A stretch of DNA of 64,000 nt, from contig JAMWFC010000065.1 in assembly GCA_027475525.1 (NCBI GenBank), positions 4,188 through 68,187 on the forward strand, read 5' to 3'. The DNA comes from Macrolepiota albuminosa (taxonomy: Eukaryota; Basidiomycota; Agaricomycetes; Agaricales; Agaricaceae). This document shows positions 11,160-22,340 of this stretch, piece by piece. Positions within the stretch are counted from its first letter, which is position 1. Every line of letters begins with the position of its first letter. The notes beneath the pieces were generated by a model, which worked only from the letters and a program-made list of their open reading frames with translations, did no database searches and was not told where the DNA came from. The position numbers and the translations under genes were made by a program.

Positions 11160-11988
11160 TTGGCTCTATCTAGATGTAGTATCCATTGTAGTATCCGATA
11201 TTTACTGTATCAAATTTGCAGATATTCTGTGTAGTATCCTATTGTTAGCAAGTTGATTTCCATTTTATAACTGTCTATCTTTTACATCAAATTTGCAGAT
11301 ATTCTGTGTAGTATCCTATTGTTAGCAAGTTGATTTCCATTTTATAACTGTCTATCTTTTACTTAAACCTGGATATTTCTAAATGTAGTATCCCATGTAG
11401 TATCTGGTATCAGTGCATACTATTTGCAGATATTCTGTGTAGTATCCCATTATTATCCAGTTGATTTCCATTTTACAACTGTCTATTTTTGATCTGCCTT
11501 TCTCTAGTTTCAGCACATGTAATCAATCTTTGTATCAATTTATTACCTACTTAGCTGTCCATCTCTATGTAGTATCCGTTGTAGTATCCAAGATTCATTC
11601 CATGGATTTGGCAGTGTTTCTGTGTAGTATCCGACTATTATTGAATTGATTTTGATTTAATAACTGTTCATTTGTAACGTACGTGTCTGTCTATTTCTAT
11701 GTAATATTGGTTGTAGTATCCGGAATTCATTGCACCGAACTTGCAGTGTTTCTAGGTAGTATCCCACTATTATTAAATTGATTTCAATTTAATAACTGTC
11801 CACTTTTCACTGATACCACTGCTGATTTCAGCACATGCAATCTGAGGGCAGAAACCTCCGCTTATAACTGCTCACTTTTGTGTCCTCCCTGCCCTTGGAG
11901 AGGCCTGATCCGGTGTAGTATCCCGGCTACTGCAGTATCCCTGCCTAGTATCTACCAAGGGGCATAGTAGCGAGATGTATACAACTAG
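11160..11988. repeat. Tandem array with TGTAGTATCC motif, copy B
   Basis: The duplicate of the array at 7300-8041, with the same units and palindromes. One unit part is present twice because of the 77-bp duplication at 11209-11362. Confidence 0.75.
11209..11362. repeat. Exact 77-bp tandem duplication, probable assembly artefact
   Basis: 11209-11285 is repeated without mismatch at 11286-11362. The sister copy at 7.3 kb has the sequence once. Same period as seven other duplications in the window. Confidence 0.85.
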
Positions 11989-11989
11989 G

Positions 11990-12090
11990 CGCCCATCGTT
12001 TGCTTCATACAAAAACTCTTGACCAGATACCCCTTGTTCCATGATACATGACATATACATTTCGGTGATCTCTTCTACACCGTTCTCCAT
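11990..12090 (-). pseudogene. Possible 5' exon remnant cut by the duplication end
   Basis: An open stretch from ATG 12090 (MENGVEEITEMYMSC...) reads to the duplication border, where it loses similarity to anything sensible. It could be the first exon of a gene interrupted by the duplicated block. The family is not recognised. Confidence 0.2.
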
Positions 12091-13537
12091 TTACCATCTC
12101 ATATCTTATTTTGCCCTTGCTTGCACCAAGTATCTCTGATCATGAAGGTGTTCATAATGGACAGGCAATGCAAAACAAGACGGAACTGCTCCCCACCGTA
12201 GGATTTCTCATGTGCAACCGTTTATTTCTCGTTTCAATACACATTTGTATTTGTAATTATTGCCTTATATGACGAAGTCAGCTTTGCCTTTTGAGGTTTG
12301 AGGATGTAGAAAAGAATAGCACTTACTTGTCACGACACCACTCATCGCCGATATCGCTGCTTGACACACAAGACCAGCAATGTGTCTCATCTTCTCACCG
12401 GTCCAAACATCGGTGACCTTCCGAACACTCAGTGTCGGAGGAACACAAGACCAGCAATGTGTCTCATCTTCTCACCGGTCCAAACATCGGTGACCTTCCG
12501 AACACTCAGTGTCGGAGGAGAGCGTCGGTTGTGAAGTTACGTCCAGTGCAAGATCTTCAATACTTGGCCTCTAGGATGTCAAGCGACTCTGCGAGGAAAG
12601 AAGAGGGAGTAGATACAATACATGCTGCAGCCACTGACGACTCTACACCAATGTTCCTAGATTCATCACGCGCGGGTTGGGCTGGGCAGAAAAGTAACAA
12701 GATGATTGCGTCGAGAAGAGCTCCGGCCGGGTTTGGTAGTGTCAGAACAGACTTCAGAGAAAGATTGAGATGTAGCTATGGTGAAAGCCAATATGGGATT
12801 AAAAGCGTTTATTTTTGAACGAAGAGGGAGGTAAGACGTACGATGGGTGTTGAATCATGTTTTGACTGACAGTGGCTTTGGCTTTGTGTTGCGATGTTGG
12901 CGTAGCGTTCAGAAAGCTTCTGGAGTCCCACAAGACAATGTAAATCGTTTAACGCAGCAGCTGATGGCTACTTGTGTAGAGAAGGGCCGTGGAATCTGTA
13001 TACTGAAATCAAACAAAAAGTCCTCAGCAACCACGTTCGAACCAGTCAGCAGTAAATGGATCGACACTACGCAATGCTTCGCTTCTATGGAGTTACCTTT
13101 GTCGAGACAAATAACCGTGCCAAGTACATATTCCTTGAACGCATGATACAACAGGCGTCGCACATTACTTCTCTGACTACTTCATCACAGCGTATGTCAA
13201 ATCACCGTTCGCAATGTGCGAAGACGCATAAGGTAGGGCGTTTTGTCATTGTCACTGTTTGGCTAGCTGACAGGTGTCTTCAAGCCTATCCTAATAAAGT
13301 GTGCCAGCGCGCTGTCCTTCGGACATATCTTCGATCCTATTTCTATCTGTCCTTACTAAAATATCCTCAGTACCTCATTGTTCCTTTACATAATTCGGAC
13401 AATTTGCCCGTCTCCCGCCCATCATCTCCGAGAGAAAAACACACCTGGACGCCGCGTGCCCAACCTTTACGGCACTTTTACTCTGCCACCAATCCTTGAA
13501 GCTGCCGGTCTTTATCCTAGTCCCGCGCCTGGTACAC
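12091..13537. other. About 1.4 kb without a supported gene
   Basis: Several short open frames on both strands, none with recognisable motifs or consistent splicing. An exact 77-bp tandem duplication lies at 12366-12519. Confidence 0.4.
12366..12519. repeat. Exact 77-bp tandem duplication, probable assembly artefact
   Basis: 12366-12442 equals 12443-12519 with no mismatch, and the flanking bases differ on both sides. This is the only one of the set in sequence that is not obviously repetitive. Confidence 0.85.
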
Positions 13538-14915
13538 CACACAACATAGTTTTGGAGCTTAAAGGCAACATTCATGTCTTCTGTAGCGTCTGACCTGTGT
13601 TGCCTTCCAGTTCCGATGAGGTGGCAAATATGACATTCCCAGATAGATGCAAGAGTAAAGAGATCGTCCTTGAATTGTCTAGTGAAAGCGCGATGGGCCA
13701 AGAAAGGAGGGAAGTTAATTTGCATTCGACAAAGTCAGTTTTTTTTTTCTTCCTCGTCGGGCTTTCTTCCAATCAGAGCAGGTCTTTGAGCCCTCAGCGA
13801 CACAAGCAGTTGTTTTTGAAGAAATCTCGATGTTTGCCCAGAGTTGTACATACGGATACAACGTTTGTATTTTTGCTTACGGACAGACTGGATCTGGAAA
13901 GTCATACATGATGGAAGGCGGATCTGTATGTCATTTACCTCCGCGTCTTCTCTTTTATAATGCCCTTTTTTCCAGAAAGAAGAAACTGCCAGAATGATTC
14001 CACGCGCCGTCAAAAAAGTCTTCTGTACGACAGAAGACATGAAATCCAAAGGATGGGCATACAGCCTCGAAGGACATTTCCTCAAAATTGTTTGTTTTCC
14101 CCTACACACACGTACACCCTCGGTCACATTCTTACTCATAGTTTAATGAAGCAATCAATGACCTCGTTGGCTCGCATGATTTTGACAAAAAAAAACACGA
14201 TCCCAAGATGGGCACGACAGATATCACAGTTCTCGCACCCATTTCGCCCGCAGAAGTGCGCACACTCCTCTCTAATGCACAATGACGGCGCAGCGTCGCC
14301 GCGACACTCGTCAACTGAACGCTCATCCTACTCGCACTCGTGTTCACGCTGCGCATCAAGGGCGTCAGCACTGCCGGCGAAATGTGTGAGGGGTGTCTGA
14401 ATCTTGTCGATCTGGCTGGGAGGGAGACTTAATGTTAGTTTTGGCCCCGGGAATGTCGGTGCAGGCGCCGGACAGGTGGTGAAGGAGACAGAGTATCAAT
14501 AAGAGTTTGAGCCCGCTTGGGGAGAAGGGCACGGATGGTGCGGGTGCCGAGGGGAAGCATGTCCCATATAGAAATTCAAAGGTTTGTCGGGTACTTTTTG
14601 TGTCCCCTTGGATATTATCTCTCTTGTCAGTTGACGTATGTACTGCAGAACTCTTTGAGTGGGAACTCAAAGACGCTTGTGTGTATTTTCTTTTCTTTTC
14701 TTGTTGCTTTTTGTACTATAACTGTTTGTAAGATGTTCTTGAACCTCTCGCTGCTCGGTGCACATGTAAACAAACTTTTTACTTCTCTCCGCTTCGCTAC
14801 AAAGGTATGTATTGCGTGGTTTGTCTCTAATAATGGAGAGTTGCGTACTTGTGTAACAATGGCAGGTAGAATATTATTGGTACGGCCAAAAAGCAGCCAA
14901 GGACGTTTGCATGAT
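13538..14915 (+). pseudogene. Kinesin-14 (Kar3/KlpA-type) motor domain pseudogene
   Basis: A nearly complete kinesin motor domain in pieces across all three frames. The neck is seen as VLELKGNIHVFC (about 13550), the P-loop as [10 protein letters not shown] (13875-13904), then [40 protein letters not shown], a switch II remnant NLVDLAG (about 14403) and the C-terminal RFATKV. Introns can be placed (GTATGT to TTCCAG at about 13927-13979; GTTTGT to CATAG at about 14089-14141), which is the layout of a real gene. In-frame stops occur after LLSNAQ and in the serine-rich switch I region, and frameshifts occur before the P-loop and after VDLAG. A C-terminal-motor kinesin would walk toward microtubule minus ends; this copy cannot make one. 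The coiled-coil stalk is not seen upstream. Confidence 0.85.
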
Positions 14916-16319
14916 GTATGCGAGGACATTTGTACGCGCCATTAGGAGGAGTGGAACCCTAACTACTTTCTTATTAGACCCAGCTTTGTAGATATAGTCA
15001 AAATTGCACTAGTCTTCTCGTCGGGGCAAGGAACGTACAACAGGAAATGGCCATATGTGGCGGTGTAAAGATCTTTGCCCACTCTGAAAGTAAAAGCCAA
15101 TTGTTCCCTCGCTATTGTGCCTCGTCCAAGCATTAGCCATGGGATCGATAGCTACCTCAAGAGATTGAGATCCGAGACGGGTGCGAACAGTTAAGGACTA
15201 TTAGAAGCTCATGGTCACTGACTCATGTACGCAACACCGGCATTTGAAATGCCGTGATCCTGGAGGGGATTGAGGATGTTGATGAAAGAGTGTGAAATGT
15301 AGCATTGCTTCTGGTGGAAGAAGAGATCAACATTGACCGCACTGAAATATAGACAGCCACCGACCAATCAAAAACCTCGACAACGGTGTTTGCTTCGGGA
15401 ACAAAAAATAGATTCCCAATAACGTAAGATTGCTTAGACTGAAGTGAGAAGCAGACAAGGGCATGAAGGTTATTCGAAGATTGAAAGCAGAATGAGTTCA
15501 AAACATTGTGCTGCTATGTTGAGCACCTAGCGTAAGGGAAAAAAGATACGAGGTTGGACGTTGAATGAACGATAAGCGTGACTCAGGAGAGTGGCATGAT
15601 CGACAACAGGAAACTGACGCTGGAATCAAGTGGGAATAGTAAGCAGTGAACGATAGACGTTCATGGGTTGGGGATATTAATGTGAGATTGTTGACCAGGA
15701 GTCAAAGGTTGTTACAGACACGAGGTAGAATCTAGACCTGACTCGAAATAACCGAGGTATTCATTTAAATAATTTAATTTGAACAAGAGTAGTCAGTGTC
15801 TCTTTGTTACCATCAAGTTCAGAGCATGCCCGACGTACGTCGAGTTCTAGTCTTTTTGCTGCTGTTTCTGACCATCTAACAAAGTATCATTAGTCTCCCC
15901 AGCGAACTGAGCCTTCCAAGCCTCCCAAAAGAGATTCCGGACGAGCTGAAGAAGGACATAAAGATTGCGGATATTTTAAGCGAAAGCCAACGAGTTACAA
16001 AAGGGATCCACGACCTTCTTTTGTACCTCAAACGCATTGATGAAGCTATATTAATTTTACGTTATTATCCCACTCTTGTAAATTCTTTGTCTTGTTCTCG
16101 ATGTCGTGTTAATGTCATTTTCTCTCGCAGCCTAAAGTGCATGACAACCCATACTTGTAATGGACATTTTGTCAAATGCAACATAGATAACAATTGCATT
16201 TGAAGATGAAGACATTGAATGTATTTATGTACCATTAGTCCCAGCGTGTACGACATGTATGTTGTCTTGCTAGCTGTTGTTCTGCCTTATTGATCCACCC
16301 GAGGCAGAGCGTACACGAT
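14916..16319. other. About 1.4 kb without a supported gene
   Basis: Short open frames only. A Lys-rich stretch at about 15897-16040 (ELKKDIKIADIL) could be an exon of an unrecognised gene but has no partners. Confidence 0.35.
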
Positions 16320-16695
16320 CGATGCTACCGTCGGTCCTGCCGGCCAGAGACTGTCCCTGCAGGTTGACACTGGATCATCTGATCTCTTCAGTTCGCGTCA
16401 TCATCGTCGTGTGCGATCACCAGCTCACGTTTTCTCCAGTGGATTGCTTCAAACTCATGTTTGTCGTTGTCGTGCAGCAAGACCAGCGGCCATCTCTACG
16501 ATCCGTCGACCTCGGCGCAGACTGGAAAAGATTTCAGCATCCAATATTTGCAAGGCAACTTCTCTGGCCCCATCGTCTGGGACAAATTCGACAGCCTCGA
16601 TGCTCACGCTCTCGGTGCGTGTCCTCAGTTCTTCATTGACTGCCCTAATGCACACACAGCCGCTACAGATGACATCGACTCTGAGCCTATATAAA
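16320..16695 (+). pseudogene. Aspartic protease (peptidase A1) fragment
   Basis: The first frame reads TVGPAGQRLSLQVDTGSSDL, the N-lobe active-site motif DTGSS of pepsin-like enzymes. A second frame about 100 bp on reads LYDPSTSAQTGKDFSIQYLQ and GNFSGPIVWDKFD, the region that follows in secreted fungal A1 proteases. The two parts need a frameshift and the C-lobe is missing, so this is a fragment. Confidence 0.75.
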
Positions 16696-16953
16696 AAAAA
16701 GGTAATAAGTAAAGGCACATTGTGATGCGACCATAACAAAGTAACGCCACCATCAACCTTCCCATTATCGTCCCCATTATTCCTATGTCTCCATTGTTAT
16801 TCTCTTACTCAGCAGCTATGCCTCTTGGCGAGTATGGTTGGCGATGAATGGACTTGACTGTTCGACATCTTTCTGATGCTAATAATATTTCAAACATACA
16901 TCTAACAAACAAACAAGGAAGAGATTTAGTACATATTTCTACTTCTTACATTC

Positions 16954-17673
16954 TTAAATATTGAAAAGCAGGTGGAGTGAGGCAAACATAGCATCAACAC
17001 TCGATTTCATGATCCGAGCTTCCGCAACAGCGGTCAACTAATTGGAGAAAGTCAAATTAATTTCCCCGCCGATTAACTCAGTGCCAATGAAGGACTTACC
17101 GGGACATGGCCAATAAACGCATCCATAAATTTGTCGGCGCGTGTCTTCATGGTTGCGAGGTCCTGTTTAATAAGCACCAGAACGTCTGGAATGAGGCCGA
17201 TGGCTGGCTTCCTTGCGGCTATGCCCGACAGGGACTTTAAAAAGTCGGGTTCCAGAGACCGGAGATGGCCATAGAGGTCATGAGCCTCAGCATCAGAGAA
17301 TTTGGTAGCGATACCCTTAAGTCAGGTAAGGAAATGATTAGGATGGGGGAAAGTGAGACTAGAAGGTGAGAAACTAACGTTGATGTCACTTGTAGTATTC
17401 GCGATAACACTATTGAGAGCTTTGGCAGAGTTGTGTATGGCCTGTAGGGGGACTTAGAACATGATCAAATTTGTATGGTCTCGCCAGGTTACATACCATA
17501 CCCTGACGATGTGTGCCAAGAATCAAGGGGAACGCATTTACTGCGACATTAAAATCCATCACAGCAGATGACATTTTATTATGTATGTCGTTCTGAACCC
17601 GAGCAAAGGAGGAGGCCTCAGCAAGAGAGAAAACGGCAAGGGGAGCAAGGACAAAGAGGTTCTTGATTTGCAT
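16954..17673 (-). CDS. HsbA-like secreted protein (hydrophobic surface binding protein A family)
   Basis: Exons 17673-17497, 17441-17379, 17315-17100 and 17037-16954 join in frame to 179 codons; introns are 55, 63 and 62 nt with GT-AG ends. Residues 1-20 (MQIKNLFVLAPLAVFSLAEA) look like a signal peptide. The mature part is alpha-helical in character with the family's spacing: VQNDIHNKMSSAVMDFNVAVNAFP, then AIHNSAKALNSVIANTT, then a helix pair ending FMDAFIGHVP. HsbA proteins are small secreted fungal proteins that bind hydrophobic surfaces and can recruit lytic enzymes. All splice sites and the frame are intact although its neighbours are relics. No GPI signal or repeat tail is seen. Confidence 0.85.
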
Positions 17674-19207
17674 AATGAAAAATATGGTGTGGTGATGGTC
17701 TGCAACTAGAATCGTACGTACATTTTATAAGGCGTCAGACTAATTCAGTTGCCCCTCTCAGATCATCGATTGACACATTGAAAAAAGTCGAAGGTGAGAC
17801 AGTCAGGAGCCGCCGAAGTATATCCTTGCCACCGGATCAGGTAGTCTACATATCAAAGGTTAAGGAAAAATAGACTTCCAACGATCATCAACCGAGCAGG
17901 ATTGAATGACGTTCCTGCCAAGCGAAGGAATGTTGTAAAATACATAACCGCCGCATGTGAGACATGGGCAGTATTTCCCACTCTGAGTCCCGAAGATGTA
18001 GGGCAAATAATACATGAATTTATGCGGAACATGTAAAATGTAACCCGAAAGCAGGATATGAGAGACATTAGGTATTAAATCGTTCTACACAGGGAGTAGG
18101 CATGGGTTACAAGTTAGTTAGGTCGCTCATACCGAATAAACGAGGTGGCACAAGCATTTTTACCAACGCCATTCAATTGGAGAGGTTAGGTATATTACAC
18201 AAAGAAGAGGAAATACCGCAAACTAAATTGGCAGAATCCAACAAAATACCTTCGCTCATTGGCCATCCTCGGTGCCGTCAACGTGGATATTGTCGACCTG
18301 CTCCCGCAGATCTCGGTCTGCACTGAGTTTTGTTCCGTGCGTGATTCGGAAGATACTATCGCTCAGATGCAGCCATCGGTGTAAATTCCTCGTGAATTCA
18401 GAGGACGGGACTTAAATAGACTTGAAAAGACCTTAGAGAGTTTCTGGCCCGCAATGCACTGACCGCATAATTTCGCAGTTCTGCTTTTACACTAGCAGCT
18501 CTGCCGGGGATGACAGGGATGACGAGAGAGGGTGAGGGAATATGACAAGGAGGGTATGGTCAGATGGGATAATCCCAGGAACGGTGGTCAGTACTTGTGG
18601 AAAACATATGGTCTGATATTGGCTCGATGTGTTGTTCAAGATCGCAGTTAAGAACATAGTCCAATACGATGTGGATTAAGATCTATTCAATATTTCTCCC
18701 TGATGAAGAAAAGGATTCAAGTTCGCATTAAGCTTCTGTCCTGGTAAACCTCAACTCAAACTCACGATATGGCTTTAATTGGTCATTCATCGCGTCAATT
18801 CTACTACACTCGAAAATATAGACCACATCGAAGATATGCGTCGATTGTAAACAAATGATGGGGGGAATTCGAGGGTAAGACGATGTTGTGTTGAACAACT
18901 GAAGAACAATTGAGTCAAGTCTGGCAGCTTTCCACTCGATATGTTGGAAGAGCTGGGAAGAGGCCGGAAAAACTACATTTCTCCTGAAACTCTTCCTCGA
19001 CGTCTTGAGTGGGAGACAGCGTCATTCTCTCAGAATCCCTGACTGAATGGGAAGAGGTCGAGGTTCACCCCAGGACATCTATAGTTGTTGCGTAAATGAG
19101 AAGTATATTGAAGTTACAAATGCATACTTAGCAAGTGGAATAGATAGCAATATACATGTATAAGCTGGTCGAGTGTCACAAGTCAAAGAGTCAAAGAGAC
19201 GGTACAT
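17674..19207. other. About 1.5 kb without a supported gene
   Basis: Only short unsupported open frames on both strands. Confidence 0.35.
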
Positions 19208-19904
19208 CTATCGCACGATTTTGTAGTACAGAATGACGATGACGATGCAGATGATGAGCACCGTCATGGCGCCGAGTATGAACCGTTGCTTATACATTCC
19301 ACAAGATATCGACCAGCCGTGCACAGAGGGACGAACGCGAACTCACTGTCTGATCATCTTCTTGATCGTTCCAGATGCACGCTCGATATTAGAATCCGCA
19401 CCTCGTAGCTGTGCAAACCAGAATAAACCTGGAACCACGCGTTTATCCAAAACTCACAGTATCTCTCGCAGTCTCCTCTCAGTGTCTTCAGTGTATCCGC
19501 GCCCTGATCCTCCGCTTCCAACGCAATCCTTTGCGTAGCTCTCAGCCGTCTACTGCTCTCTTCCAATGTCTGCGTCCCAACAAGCAGTCGCGCACGATCG
19601 CCCTGTTCGTCATACGGGTTGTCCGAACTCTGCATGCCCCCACTCCGCAAAAGCAGGTCTGACCGCGCTTGCTGCGCAAGCCCGTCCTTTGCGAGTCCTT
19701 TATACTGCGCGAGTTCCCCCTTGACCTCTTTCATCCGCGTAGAATACTGCCCCTTCATCGACTGTGTATGCCTTGAATCTCAACCTCGAGCGCACACACC
19801 TATCGAGTCGTGGGCCCAAATCATTTTCCTTTTTTCTATCGACTTTGAATCGGCTGGGAGCTTACGATGTCATCTGCCTCGTCGAGTTCTAGCGCGCATG
19901 CCAT
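19208..19904 (-). pseudogene. Truncated VTI1-type v-SNARE pseudogene
   Basis: The Vti1 order is clear on the minus strand: ALELDEADDI (about 19900), EVEIQGI, SMKGQYSTRMKEVKGELAQY, QQARSDLLLRSG, DEQGDRARLLVGTQTLEES, RRLRATQRIALEAEDQGAD, then GADSNIERASGTIKKMIRQ and a C-terminal anchor FILGAMTVLIICIVIVILYY ending at TAG 19208. Vti1 acts in Golgi-endosome and vacuole fusion. Here the first 50-60 residues of the family are missing, two nucleotides too many lie between EVEIQGI and SMKGQ, and the stretch between LRG and the last SNARE exon is short by roughly 25 nt and off frame. Intron sites are still visible (for example at about 19443-19460). A working VTI1 must lie elsewhere. Confidence 0.8.
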
Positions 19905-21555
19905 TACTTAGTGTGTTTTAATCATGTAGCAGGGACCTTGTCTACCCCATGAATGAGAGTCGGAGGTATTCCTCAATTTATACCGGTTTTCATCAATTCG
20001 GGCGATAACTTTCCGTGATCATTACACAAACGTTGGTAGATCTTGACTCATCTTCCCTTCGACATACTGCATAAGCATACATTACGAGACAATTTCAATG
20101 ACTATGTACCTTCGTAGGTTCAACCGGAGAAAGTGGTTAATATACGTATTGGGTAAGTAAGTTGCGTACACACATCGGTCTTTTGATTCTAATCATATTC
20201 CTGAGTTAACCAAAGTTAGATTCCATCCGAGAGCGTAAGCTTTACCTCTGTGGCTTCTCGTACTACTCATCTCACAGTTAGCTTTCAGATCGACCGGAGA
20301 CACTGAAATTGTGTCAGAGAACTGTAGGTCCATCGCTGGTGGGGATGGCGTTTTAGAATGAGAAGAAAGCGTTCCGAGGAGGTTATAAAGACCTATTCTT
20401 GTAAGTACCATACTAAATCAGCTAAGTAAGCACGCGTAACATCAAGTGCTTGACGAGGAAAAGATGTAGTGAACTCCTCGGCAACACGTGTCTATAAGTT
20501 TCGTGTCCATAAGTTTCGTGTCCTGCTGCCATTCGAGAATAACGAGACCTGATTGACATATATTCTGAGGTGGATGGTATGAAGCAACCTTGGAGAACAA
20601 GGATCCGTCATGGTCGTAGTATTTGGAAAGTCCGAGCCCTTGATTCTCATTATCGGACCGGTTGCGTTCCGGCTTCCGCGACACCATCATCATCGTTCAA
20701 CCAACAAACACAATTACTTCCACAATGAATTCGGCGCGGCGACTGTGTTCTAGTAATCCACAAAAACCTCAAGCAGGATGATTCTACTGGAGTGATCCTC
20801 GCATCGACAACACTCCAATTATGAGATCACTTAGTTATCCTGTCCGTTCCATTGGATGTGTCAGGTATTGATTAGGACTGGTTCTGGTACATTCACAATC
20901 AGTTTTCTAGTCTCATCGTCAAAATTGAAGACAGTCATGTTTTCTGGAGGTCTACATTCGACACAAACAACGCTCACAAAAGTCGCGCGAACTCTACCAC
21001 GGTTTCCCGATACATGGCTGCTATTACGAAGCCCAGTTCTGACAATGATTCCGAAATTTTCTCCACAAGAACGGCCTATAAAGTTATTTTTTCCCCATCT
21101 CGTTGAATATTCAAAAGAGTATCGCTCAATGACGTAGATTACTGTCGACGCCAGTAACATGGAAGGATGTGCAGCCGTGCGACTTCCAGAGATTACAATC
21201 GCAGGAGCCTCATCGTACATCCAGTTTTTATGGACACATTGCTTCATGTGGCTGGTTTTGTGGCCAACCTCCAGGCGGTGCTGATGATGCGCTCATTTGC
21301 AACGAGGTTGATAGTGCGCTTTGAGCTTGAGTGGAAGAGAGCAAGAAATATGATCACTCACTGCCTAAGCGCACGATTGGCATAGATCGCCCACAATCCG
21401 ATTGTACTCCACAAAGGCCTAGTAAATATCTCCAGGGTGTTAGTGACGTGTAGTTATCAAGGATCCAATTGCAGTAGATGGCATCGCTGGGGCAATTGCG
21501 CCATATCGCGGCCAACCAAGTAAACGAACGAACATCTTGTGAGCCTATAAGTGGT
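19905..21555. other. About 1.65 kb without a confident gene
   Basis: One minus-strand open frame of 128 codons (21247-20861) is the longest, with no recognised motif. It may be an exon or chance. Confidence 0.3.
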
Positions 21556-22340
21556 TTATTGTTTGATTTTAGTCATCAGGTAACACTCACAAGTTAAAAG
21601 ATCGTTGTCAACCATCTTTAAATATTTACGAAAGTTCTGTACTGGAATATCACCAACATGGTCGATTGGGGCGTTGACGTCGGTTATGTCCATGAATAAC
21701 TTGGAATTAACATTCAAGTTGTTGTTTGCAAGTATCCGGCCAAATAACACCTCGGGCGGCTCTCCACAATGCGAATATCGTATGCAAGCAAATCGTTTTC
21801 AGTCCACTCGCTATCGGACTTGGCAATTCGGTTGATATTAGCCATGTCGACTTTGTGGAAAGTGAGGCCTAGTATATAAAGCAAATCGGCAAATCCGTTC
21901 CTCTCTTCCCATATTAAAAATATCGTCATTGCCTATGTCATCCTGAATTTACAAACTACAGTATATACAGCGTGAACAAGAACTCGTCTCAAACGCTCAA
22001 ATCTTCGAAATCAGCAATCGAGCTCAGCAAATGGATCAAGTTAACAACCTACCTTTTGATCTACTTTTGTTACAGCGCTGTGTGCCTTCATCGTATGGGT
22101 ATTCTGATTACTATTAGCATTGACCTGCTGCAATAAATAACATTTACATTCAAAAGAAGAATACAAAGTGTGAAATTGGACGCTTACTTCTCCGTCGTCT
22201 CTCTTATCTCCCTTTGTCGAGATCATTTGGCGAATATGCTCGAGCACACGCGAGTTGCTCGCTACAGGAAGGAGACGACGAAGGGAGAACATAGTCAAGG
22301 CGCGCTTTGTGAGTTTGGGAATACCACCGTCCATGTCCAA
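21556..22340 (-). pseudogene. Remnant of an uncharacterised agaricomycete multigene family
   Basis: Minus-strand pieces read in order LTKRALTMFSLRRLLP, GFADLLYILGLTFHKVDMAN, EWTENDLLAYDIRIVE and, after a frame change, VLFGRILANNNLNVNS with IPVQNFRKYLKM. The order '...ADLL...WTE..LLAY.I..FFG..LP' recalls a large agaricomycete family often annotated as hypothetical, possibly nuclease-like further downstream. The pieces lie in different frames. Confidence 0.3.

Larger units (their letters stand above)
8421..11988. repeat. Segmental duplication of 4547-8041
   Basis: About 3.57 kb nearly identical to 4547-8041 in the same orientation, with scattered substitutions, small indels and one 77-bp insertion. 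It contains the 5' half of the ParB-like gene, its upstream region and the TGTAGTATCC array. It ends abruptly inside exon 10 at 8421, and at TATACAACTAG near 11988. Confidence 0.9.

Noticed and set aside
12432..12818. 128-codon plus-strand open frame
   Set aside because: It begins inside an artefactual 77-bp duplication and shows no motif or splicing context.
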